A program made the translations under genes and the position numbers. This document shows positions 55,066 to 64,000 of a stretch of DNA of 64,000 nt, in pieces; position 1 is the first letter of the stretch, and every line of letters begins with the position of its first letter. This stretch comes from Thozetella sp. PMI_491 (taxonomy: Eukaryota; Ascomycota; Sordariomycetes; Chaetosphaeriales; Chaetosphaeriaceae): the NCBI GenBank assembly GCA_021432635.1, contig MU270017.1, forward strand, positions 186,001-250,000, given 5' to 3'. The notes beneath the pieces are model-generated. The model saw only the letters and a list, made by a program, of their open reading frames with translations, made no database searches and was not told where the DNA came from.

Positions 55066-58000
55066 ATGTCTTACATGGGCACTGGCTCCTTCGGGAGCTA
55101 CGACCTCACGGCCCAGAACACTGGCCACGCTGACTCGGCAGCGCCCTCACCTGCTGCCGGATCGCAAGAGCCTGAGGCGGCTTCTAAGGATGGGGGCAAC
55201 GATGCAACTAGGACCCGGGCGACATCTGTGACGGAGGTTGCCGACAGCGAGACGCGGCGGGACAAGGAAGGCACGCCTGGTATCGAGACGGACGCCGACG
55301 AGGATGCCATCGAGCAGGCACGCCGGGACAGCATCGTCCAGGCCCTCGCCCGCAAGATCACTAACCAGTCGACGCATACGCATGCCTACCAGGGCGCAGA
55401 CATTTTTGGCAGCGCGGTCGACGAGGAATCGCCATTGAACCCCAACGGACCCAACTTCAAGGCCAGGGCATGGGCTAAGGCTGTCGTGGATGCCGTGACC
55501 AGGGAGGGTGGCCAGTTCCGCACCACTGGTGTCGCCTTCCAGCACCTCAACGTCTTCGGCTTCGGAACCGCCACCGACTACCAGAAGGACGTGATCAATG
55601 TGTGGCTCGAGGTGGTCGGCACGGTCCGCCGGCTCCTCGGCGGCGGCAAGCGCCGTATCGACATCCTGCGCGACTTCGACGGTGTTGTGCGCAAAGGCGA
55701 GATGCTCGTGGTTCTCGGTCCCCCGGGTTCCGGATGCAGTACCCTGCTCAAGACCATTGCCGGTGACTACAACGGTATCTTTATCGACGACAAGTCATAC
55801 TTCAACTACCAGGGTATGACCGCCAAAGAAATGCACACGCGCCACCGTGGCGAGGCCATCCTGACTGCCGAGGTCGACGTCCACTTCCCCCAGCTTTCGG
55901 TCGGCGACACCCTCACCTTCGCCGCCCGCGCCAGGGCTCCCAAGTCCATACCCGTCCCCCGTAATGTTTTCGCCAACCACCTGCGCGACGTCGTCATGGC
56001 CATGTTTGGCATCAGCCACACTATCAACACGCGCGTCGGCAACGAGTACATCCGCGGCGTATCCGGAGGTGAGAGGAAGCGTGTCACCATTGCCGAGGCG
56101 GCTCTCTCAGGGGCGCCCCTTCAGTGCTGGGACAACAGTACCCGTGGTCTCGACAGTGCCAACGCTATCGAGTTCTGCAAGACCCTGCGCCTCCAGACCG
56201 AGCTGTTCGGCAGCACTGCCTGCGTCTCCATCTACCAGGCGCCCCAGAGCGCCTACGACCTGTTCGACAAGGCCGTGGTCCTTTACGAGGGTCGCCAGAT
56301 CTTCTTTGGCAGGGCAGACGAGGCCAAGCAGTACTTTGTCAACCTCGGTTTCGAGTGCCCGCCCCGTGCGACGACCCCCGACTTCCTTACGTCCATGACC
56401 AGCCCGCAGGAGCGCATCGTGAGAGAGGGATTCGAGGGCAAGGCGCCCAGGACCCCCGACGAGTTTGCTGCCGCCTGGAAGGCCAGCGCTGAATACCAGG
56501 CCCTCCAGGCCGACATCGAGGAATACAAGTCGAGTCACCCGATCGACGGCGCCGACGCCCAGCAGTTCCGCGAGCTCAAGCGCAAGCAGCAGGCCCGTGG
56601 CCAACGCGCCAACTCCCCCTTCACCATGTCCTTCATCCAGCAGATCCAGCTCTGCCTGTGGCGAGGCTGGAAGCGTCTTCAGGGCGATCCCAGCCTGACA
56701 ATCGGCGCTCTCATTGGTAACTTCGGCATGGCCCTGATCATCTCTAGTGTATTCTACAACCTCCAGGAGACCACCGGCAGCTTCTTCCAGCGTGGTGCGC
56801 TCCTCTTCTTCGCCTGCCTGATGAACGCCTTCGCCAGCGCCCTGGAAATTCTGACTCTCTATGCCCAACGCCCTATCGTCGAAAAGCACGACCGATATGC
56901 CCTCTATCACCCTTCGGCCGAAGCTGTCGCCTCTATGCTCTGTGACTTGCCGTACAAGGTTGCCAACTGTATCATATTCAACCTGACGTTATATTTCATG
57001 ACTAATCTCAGACGCGAACCCGGCGCCTTCTTCTTCTTCCTGCTCATCTCGTTCGCAACGGTTTTGGCAATGTCCATGATCTTCCGTACCATCGCTAGCG
57101 CATCCCGAACGCTCTCGCAAGCCATGGTCCCCGCCGCGTTGATCATTCTCATCTTGGTCTTGTTCACTGGGTTCGCAATCCCGATCAAGTACATGCTCCC
57201 GTGGTGCCGCTGGCTCAATTACCTCGACCCTCTTGCCTATGCCTTCGAGGCGTTGATGGTGAACGAGTTTTCTGGACGCCATTACATCTGCACCGACTAT
57301 GTCCCGAACCCGATCATCCCCGGTTACGCGAATGTCGGCGATGCGAACAAGGTTTGTTCTGCTGTTGGTGCCAAGGCTGGTCTCAGCTACGTGCTCGGCG
57401 ACGACTACATCAACTCGAACTTCGCCTACTACGCCGAGCACCGCTGGCGTGACTTCGGCCTGATTATCGTCTTTACTATCGGCTTCCTTGTCTGCTACAT
57501 TGTTGCTGCTGAGGGTGTATCCGCCAAGAAGAGCAAAGGCGAGGTCCTAGTCTTCCGCCGCGGCCACAAGCCGGCCTCGTTCAAAGAGAACAAGGGCGAT
57601 GCCGAGTCTGGTGGCACTCCCGTGGGCCCGGCCGCTGTTGCGCAGAAGTCGGAGAAGAATGACGGCAATGTCTCGGACAGGGAGGGCGTCTTGCAAGCCA
57701 GCACTAGCGTCTTCCACTGGAAGGATGTGTGCTACGAGGTCAAGATTAAGAACGAAACGCGCCAGATTCTGAACAACGTCGACGGATGGGTGAAACCCGG
57801 TACTCTCACGGCCCTGATGGGCGTTTCGGGAGCCGGAAAGACCACGCTCCTAGACTGCCTCGCTGATCGTACTTCTATGGGTGTGATTACTGGCGAGATG
57901 CTTGTCGATGGCCACTTCCGAGACACCTCTTTCCAGCGAAAGACCGGTTACGTACAGCAGCAGGATCTCCATCTCCAGACCACCACCGTTCGTGAGGCTC

Positions 58001-59936
58001 TCAACTTCAGTGCCCTTCTCCGCCAGCCCCGCCACGTTTCGCGTAAGGAGAAGCTCGACTATGTGGACGAAGTCATTAAGCTCTTGGACATGGAGGAGTA
58101 CGCCGATGCTGTCATTGGTATCCCTGGTGAAGGTCTCAACGTCGAGCAGCGTAAGCGCCTCACCATCGGTGTTGAGTTGGCTGCTAAGCCTCCCCTCCTT
58201 CTGTTCGTCGATGAGCCTACGTCTGGTCTCGACAGTCAAACGTCCTGGGCTATCCTGGATCTGCTCGAGAAGCTCACCAAGAGCGGCCAGGCTATCCTCT
58301 GCACCATTCACCAGCCCTCCGCCATGCTTTTCCAGCGCTTTGACCGTCTTCTCTTCCTGGCCAAGGGCGGACGTACTGTTTACTTCGGCGACATCGGCGA
58401 GAACGCTAAGACCATGACCTCGTATTTCGAGCGCAACGGCGGCTTTCCCTGCCCCGCTGAGGCGAACCCAGCTGAATGGATGTTGGAAGTCATCGGCGCT
58501 GCTCCCGGGACGACCTCTGCTATTGATTGGTTCCAGACGTGGCGCGAAAGCTCCGAGTACGACGCCGTCCAGGCCGAGCTGCAGCGTTTGAAGGATGAGC
58601 CCAAGGACCTGACCGCCTTGGCAGGCGACGACAAGAACAGCTACCGCGAGTTTGCCGCCGGCTTCTGGACCCAGCTCCTCGAGGTTACCTACCGTGTCTT
58701 CCAGCAGTACTGGCGCACTCCGTCATACATCTACTCCAAGACTGCGCTCTGCGTCCTCATTGCCCTGTTCATCGGTTTCGTCTTCTACAACGCCCCTAAC
58801 ACGATTCAAGGCCTGCAGAACCAAATGTTTGCCATCTTCAACCTACTCACCGTGTTCGGCCAGCTTGTGCAGCAGACAATGCCACACTTCGTCATCCAGC
58901 GTTCCCTCTACGAAGTCCGCGAGCGTCCCTCCAAGGTCTACGGCTGGAAGGTGTTCATGCTGTCCCAGATCATCGTCGAGCTGCCATGGAACACGCTTAT
59001 GGGCGCGCTCATGTACTTCTGCTGGTATTACCCTGTCGGTCTGTACCACAACGCTATGGAGGCCAACCAGGTGACGGAACGTGGCGCGCTCATGTTCTTG
59101 CTCCTGGTCGCCTTCATGTTGTTTACTTCGACCTTCACCGACTTCATCATTGCCGGCTTCGAGACGGCCGAGGCGGGAGGCAACATTGCCAATCTCCTGT
59201 TCACGCTCTGCCTCATCTTCTGCGGTGTCCTCGCGCAGCCTGATACGCTCCCCCGCTTCTGGATTTTCATGTATCGCGTGTCCCCCTTCAATTACATCGT
59301 ATCGGCCATGCTGTCGACGGCTGTGGCTAACACCAAGGTGGTGTGCGCTGATAACGAGTATCTGCACTTCGATCCTCCGCAGGGCATGGACTGCGGCACC
59401 TACTTCGGCAACTATACGATGGCCGTTGGTGGATATATGCTAGACGACAAGGCCACCACGGATTGCGCCTACTGCGCCATCGACGACACCAACACCTTCC
59501 TCAAGACCGTGTCGTCGAGCTATGATGACCGGTGGAGGAACTTTGGGTACGTCACCCTCTCCCCCCCCCCCCCCCTCCTATCGTGCTCAAGTCACACGCT
59601 AACTTGGTCCTTAGAATCATTTGGGTCTTTATCATCTTCAACGTCTTCGCCGGCCTCGGTCTCTACTGGCTCGCTCGCGTGCCCAAGAACAAGAAGGATA
59701 CTATCCAGATCAAGACCGCAAGCCAGGCCCTGGCCCTGGCCCAGACCAAGTCCAACGTCAGCGGCAAGTCTCGCGGCGTTGAGAGGAAGGTCACTAACCA
59801 GCAGGCGGCCCCGGGGCTGACCGAGAAGGCCGTCGCCCCCGCGCCTGAGATCGTCGCTGATGAAAAGCCGCCTCAAAGGACTAGCGTCGAGGACGCCGCC
59901 GCCACGGCTGAGCCTACTAAGGACAAGGAGCAGTAG
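55066..59936 (+). CDS. PDR-type ABC transporter (ABCG full-size)
   Basis: Exons 55066-59546 and 59615-59936 give 1600 aa in the reverse NBD-TMD-NBD-TMD order of pleiotropic-drug-resistance pumps. The first nucleotide-binding domain has the PDR-specific degenerate Walker [11 protein letters not shown] (near 218), signature VSGGERKR and Walker [12 protein letters not shown]. The second has canonical GVSGAGKTT (near 920), a degenerate signature LNVEQRKR and VDEPTSGLD. This asymmetry is normal for the family and leaves one active ATP site. Two blocks of about six helices follow the domains, with an extracellular Cys-rich loop near CADNEY to CAYCAIDD. The plasma membrane is the expected location, exporting azoles and other hydrophobic compounds. 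The intron begins with a long C tract. Confidence 0.95.
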
Positions 59937-60410
59937 CGATGCTGGTCCGTTGCTCTCCGTGAGGCGACGCATGCTCTCCGCACACTGGGAACCATGCTGG
60001 CGTTTTGCAATTGCACAGGTTGGAGGCGTTGGTGGCTCTCATGTCTCGGGGTCAGCGTTCCTTGCTGCTCTCGGACTCGTTAATTTCCTATCGTACTATA
60101 TACCTGACATACACAGTCATGCTACTGTATATTCCTTAATATCTGTCGAAGAGCAAAGAAATGGGGACACGTGTCGGACAGTGGTAAAAGGGCCGGGGAG
60201 AACTGTTATATAGACACAATAGATGTAAATGCATACATTGCCAAGATGAAACTATGACAAAGTTGTTTTGTCTACCAGAGTCTATGCCACGATGTGCGTA
60301 CTGTACAGTATTTCCTCGTAACCGTAGCGGTCTTCTTCGTTTGACATATGAGATGAGTGGTATCGTGCGTAGTTCCTACTTCTCTCGCTAGACTCCTCCC
60401 ACCAGGTGGG
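59937..60410. other. convergent 3' flanks of ABC transporter and SAM50
   Basis: 474 bp between two stops, AT-rich in the middle, presumably with both polyadenylation regions. No gene seen. Confidence 0.5.
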
Positions 60411-61911
60411 CTAGAGGAAGTTAATGCCCACGCCAACCTGGAGACCCTTCCTGCCTTCCTCGCCTTTCCTTAGGGCCAGCGGTAGGCTAAAGTTGAGCTC
60501 GAACCGCGCGACTGGGTGCGCATACACCAACCCGACACCAGCCGCAATGCTTGGTAGTCCGTTGCCGAATTCCCGGATCGCAGAGTTGATGCCCTTCAGA
60601 ACTTTGTCGGAGGACATGGGTTTGGCTCGCTCGCCATCCGTATCGGGGCGCGTCTTGCCAAGGGCCACGAGCCTACCTCCATTTGCGAAGAGCTGCAGAC
60701 GCAAGGGGCTCTCCGGGCCGACCTTGGGGATAGGTAAGAGCACGTTGACGCCGCCAGCCGCGAACAAGTCGCCACCTACGGCGTCCTTGTGATCCCGAGG
60801 CCCGATGCCGCCGAGCGTGAAGCCGCGCACGTCAGTCGGCCCGCCGAGCTGGAATCGGTCGTTGATTCGGCTCGGCTGCGCAGGGCCAGTGAGGCCGAAG
60901 CCGAATGGGAGCGGGTAGAGCAAGCCAGCACGGAAGCCACCACCGATCGAGATGCCCGTGTTGCCAGCGACGCCGGGAACTGGCACAGGCAGAGCGCCTG
61001 CCAACTCAACCTGGGCCTTGGAGAAGGAAACATCCCCCTTCAGGGGTCCCCAGCCGGCGAGCTCAGTGACAGTGCGCACGAGATAGCCGCTCTGGGGGAG
61101 CATCGGGTTGTCGCGCCTGTCGCGGGTGAAGGTGTGTGCGATGGAGCTCTTGGCGGTGTCACCAATGTCCGCCACGACGGTGGGCGATGCCCCTCCCTTC
61201 AGCCCAGTCAGCTGCCTCCAGATGCCCGAGTACTGTATGCTGTGGTTGTCCCCCTCGCTCGTCAGCCAGGCCAGACGCAGGTTGCCGCCCTTGAGCGCCT
61301 CCTCGTGGGATGCCCACGGCTTCTGGGTTGCACTAGAGAGGCCCTCAATGCTCAGCTGCACATCCGGGTTGCTGTTCACAGGTGTGGAGAAGACGGCGCT
61401 GTAGGCGGAGCGCGTGCGCGTTCCTGCGCTGGCGTTGATCGACAGCGTCTCGGCGCCGCCGAACATGTTGCGCCAGAGCGCATTGGTATACGCGGATCCC
61501 TCCACATTGCCGACATCTGTACCGGCTTTAAAGATGACACGTGACTGCTCGCGAACCTTAATGGAGATGTCGAGATCGGTGGCGGCCGCCTTGGGGTCGG
61601 AAGAGCGGGCGTCAGAGAGGAAGACTTCGGGACCGGGCTTAAATATACCTGCAACACGCGTTAGGAAAGCAGTTCGCTTGGAGGCAAGATGCCAATTGCA
61701 ACGCACCGAACCGGTCGAGTTTGCCCGTCACCTCCTGGAGCCGCAGCAACACGTCGCCCAGCGTGGTGTCGGCATTTTTGCTATCGTCGACCAGTGGTTG
61801 AAAGACCGGGTCAAGGAATCCGTGTCGCGTGTTCTTGGCTCCGTGGACCTCGATCGAGTTTATTGTGGTTGGTCTCTGCAGATGCTCCTGGATCTGGAGA
61901 TTGGCCGCCAT
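60411..61911 (-). CDS. SAM50: SAM50/Omp85 outer-membrane assembly protein
   Basis: Exons 61911-61707 and 61648-60411 give 480 aa, the usual length. The N-terminal 110 residues form a single POTRA-like domain (INSIEVHGAKNTRHGFLD, then GIFKPGPEVFLSD). The remainder is a 16-strand beta-barrel with the Omp85 hallmarks: TFTRDRRDNPMLPQSGYLVR, DRFQLGGPTDVRGFTLGGIGPRD with the loop-6 VRGF motif, and a last strand ending GLQVGVGINFL. It acts in the mitochondrial outer membrane, inserting beta-barrel proteins as core of the SAM complex. The start is not certain: the N-terminus is short compared with some fungal forms, and an upstream exon in 61912-62060 is possible. Confidence 0.9.
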
Positions 61912-62453
61912 CTTGGCTGGCGTCGACTGCCGACTCGGTCTCTACTACCGGGGTTTGGCTGTATCTTTGCAAAACGATCCCCATCGACCCTGCTCACATT
62001 GGCCTCCGACCTGTCCCGAGCCGAAGGGGAGCTTGGGCCATGCCGAGGCGACTTGTCTTAGGGTTAGGGTTGATCGCGCCGTTGGGCGTGCCGTGTGACT
62101 AATCCGGGGTAGCGTCGTCTTCCCTCCGTGTTCTCGACTTGGCCGGACTGCCCAAGAACCCCGACTCGACGACGCCTTTACACGGCTGGTGTAATCCTTC
62201 TACGACGGTCGGGGGACGCTTCTTTTTATCTCGCCGTTGCTGTTTACCGGTTTCGGGCGAAGCCAGCCCTCTTTATTCCGTGTTCGAGCGAGTCTCTCGT
62301 CGTTTCTAACCACTTTCGCTTTCAGCGCTCCAGTTTCGTCGTTCGGCTGTGACGTGACCTCATTCCTCTGTATCGCCACCCGCATCCACTTCAACCACTC
62401 CATCATCGCGAACCCTCTCCTCTTTCCCCTTCGACACTGTGACAGACGTCAAA
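61912..62453. promoter_or_regulatory. divergent promoter of SAM50 and UBC6 with telobox
   Basis: 542 bp between two housekeeping genes read in opposite directions. It contains TTAGGGTTAGGGTT at 62058-62071, a double telomere-type repeat known as a telobox. Short telobox motifs in fungal and yeast promoters bind Tbf1-type Myb factors. Part of the left end may encode a missed 5' exon of SAM50. Confidence 0.5.
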
Positions 62454-63389
62454 ATGGCGAGCCGCGCAGCGCACAAGAGGGTATGTCGCTTTATGAGGCT
62501 CCAGACAAGATGCAGCGATTGTTCTAAGGCCTTGTTGCTGACACGTGCACCCCTCTTCAGTTAACCCGGGAGTACAAGACCATCTCCGAGAACCCTCCGC
62601 CGTACATCACGGCCCATCCCTCAGAATCCAACATCCTCGAGTATGCCTCGCGCGCGCCTGTACCCCTTCTAGAGACCCGGCTGACACTCAATCCGCAGGT
62701 GGCACTACATCATTACCGGCCCCGAGAACACTCCTTACCATGGCGGCCAATATTGGGGAACCCTGATCTTCCCGCCCAACTACCCCTTCGCCCCTCCCGC
62801 GATCCGTATGCACACCCCCTCCGGCCGATTCCAACCCTCGACGCGCCTCTGTCTCTCCATCTCCGACTTCCACCCCCGCTCCTTCAACCCCGCCTGGGAG
62901 GTATCGACGATCCTTATCGGGCTGCTCTCGTTCATGACCTCAGAAGAGATGACGACCGGCTCCGTATCAGCGAGTGAGACGGAGCGCAAGTATCACGCTG
63001 CCCGCTCGCGATGGTGGAACTCGACCGGCGGTGGCTCCCACGTCAAGGCTAGTGGACCGGCGCAGAAGGGCAATGTGAAAGCCGGCGACGGCGGCGCCAA
63101 GTTCAAGGCTGAGTGGCCCGAGGTGGACGTTGAGAACTGGGAGTGGATGCGAGAAAACAAGGTGGACACCGCGACCGGCGCAAAGCTGGGACCCAGCGGC
63201 GGTGCGAACTGCGGGCCGCAGCTGGGGATCGCCGCCGGTAGCGGTCACCAGGCCCATGCCGTTGTGGACGCTGTGATGCAGCAGAGGGACGCCGGTCGCG
63301 GCTGGCTGTTCAAGAACAAGCTGGTGCTAGCCGGCGCGGCCATCTTCATCTATGTGCTCATCGCACGGCTGCTTGGTGGCGATGCTTGA
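62454..63389 (+). CDS. UBC6: ER-anchored ubiquitin-conjugating enzyme E2 (UBC6)
   Basis: Exons 62454-62480, 62561-62640 and 62699-63389 give 265 aa. The UBC core begins KRLTREYKTISENPPPY and includes HYIITGPENTPYHGGQYWG and the FPPNYPFAPPAIRM strand. The catalytic Cys87 in RLCLSISDFHP is at the position known from yeast Ubc6. The linker from about 160 to 240 is Gly/Lys-rich, and the protein ends in one hydrophobic segment (LVLAGAAIFIYVLIARLL), the tail anchor that places it in the ER membrane. It acts with Doa10-type ligases in ER-associated degradation. Confidence 0.95.
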
Positions 63390-64000
63390 ACCACCAGACT
63401 ACGGAGGCTATTCGAACAGTCTTCGGCTGGTCAAGCCGGCCACAACGGCAGGGGCTCTGGACGAGTACTAGGGCGGCTCAGGGAAACGCATACCTCATCA
63501 CACAAACGGCTGGACGGGGCGCTGCAGCATCGGCGTTAATGGATTGTACCGGCAACGGACTACCCTTGGTTCTACGGACGCGCGGTTTCCACGGGGTGAT
63601 GGCTTAGATAGCGCCACTCAATCGCTTCCCTCTCACACTTGATGTAATAGATCCGGACTGGTAGCGGAATGCCTCCTCGAGGCGGGGGCTGTACAAGCGG
63701 AGACCGTTTGAACGGAGTGTGTATTAGTTGTGAACAAATACGAGACATTCGCTTTTTCTTCCCAGCCATATACTACACCGAACGTACGGACACGGGTGCC
63801 ATTGTGGCCTCTAGCAAGCGTAATGGCCCCAGTGCCATGCCGGCACATGCCGGCGCATAGTCTGTAGGCGGGGGATTAGCCAAACGTCCGGGGAGGATTC
63901 TGGGTTCTGCTGACCCGAAATAGCGTACGTTACTTGGGCAACCCTTGATGGGCCTCTAGAAGTCCCTAGTCCCGACCCACCGAAGCCAACAAGAGTCAGT
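63390..64000. other. terminal intergenic sequence
   Basis: 611 bp after the UBC6 stop up to the window edge. It should include the UBC6 3' end; no exon of a further gene was recognised. Confidence 0.45.

Noticed and set aside
56107-56910. 267-codon open frame antisense to the PDR transporter
   Set aside because: Shadow of a GC-rich coding sequence; the opposite strand has an unmistakable ABC transporter.
60789-61544. 251-codon open frame antisense to SAM50
   Set aside because: Lies fully within the SAM50 barrel exon on the other strand and has no recognisable fold.
62058-62071. Telomere end or subtelomeric repeat
   Set aside because: Only a little over two TTAGGG units, embedded between housekeeping genes; treated as a promoter motif instead.
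1-64000. CRISPR arrays, insertion sequences or bacterial operons
   Set aside because: No regularly spaced repeats, no transposase frames, and intron-rich eukaryotic gene structure throughout.

Overview
The window looks like nuclear DNA of a filamentous ascomycete (Pezizomycotina). Genes carry short introns (about 50-100 bp, GT-AG, often with a CTAAC or CTGAC branch site), lie on both strands with their own promoters, and include Zn2Cys6 regulators, a CYP505 P450-reductase fusion, a fungal NRPS, a PDR-type ABC transporter, SAM50 and UBC6. Genus cannot be fixed from the sequence. All gene models below were spliced by eye; the exon sums keep frame.

Layout. (1) 25-8371: a Zn2Cys6 regulator, a self-sufficient CYP505-type P450 and an SLC45/sucrose-type MFS carrier, followed by a gluconokinase-like gene (8782-9402) and a DUF2985-type membrane protein (10860-12675). 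(2) 13075-23905: a compact aromatic catabolic cluster: extradiol dioxygenase, FAD phenol-type hydroxylase, fumarylacetoacetate-hydrolase-family enzyme, Zn2Cys6 regulator and Pho84-like MFS carrier. Together these fit hydroxylation, meta ring cleavage and hydrolysis of an imported aromatic compound. Its two divergent promoters share a 15-bp word containing CGGAGGATC, a good candidate operator. (3) 24791-31906: a HeLo-like protein with PH-like regions, a tRNA-like locus, an RTA1-type membrane protein that lacks its first segment, and a secreted GMC oxidoreductase, separated by long gene-poor stretches. A 59-bp inverted piece related to the GMC gene lies downstream of it. (4) 34254-51069: a putative biosynthetic cluster around a one-module NRPS (partial C, A, T, C), with a DHA2 efflux carrier, a pyrroline-5-carboxylate-reductase-like enzyme, a salicylate-hydroxylase-like FAD enzyme, two methyltransferases and a PhyH-type Fe(II)/2-oxoglutarate dioxygenase. 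A SET-domain protein with a signal peptide sits inside the block. (5) 51334-63389: a small DUF4267-like membrane protein, a 3.3-kb non-coding stretch, then a PDR transporter and the housekeeping pair SAM50/UBC6, which share a promoter containing two telomere-type repeats.

The best candidate for an undescribed system is the NRPS locus: I do not recognise this enzyme set as a known pathway. The aromatic cluster with its shared motif is the best-supported regulatory unit.
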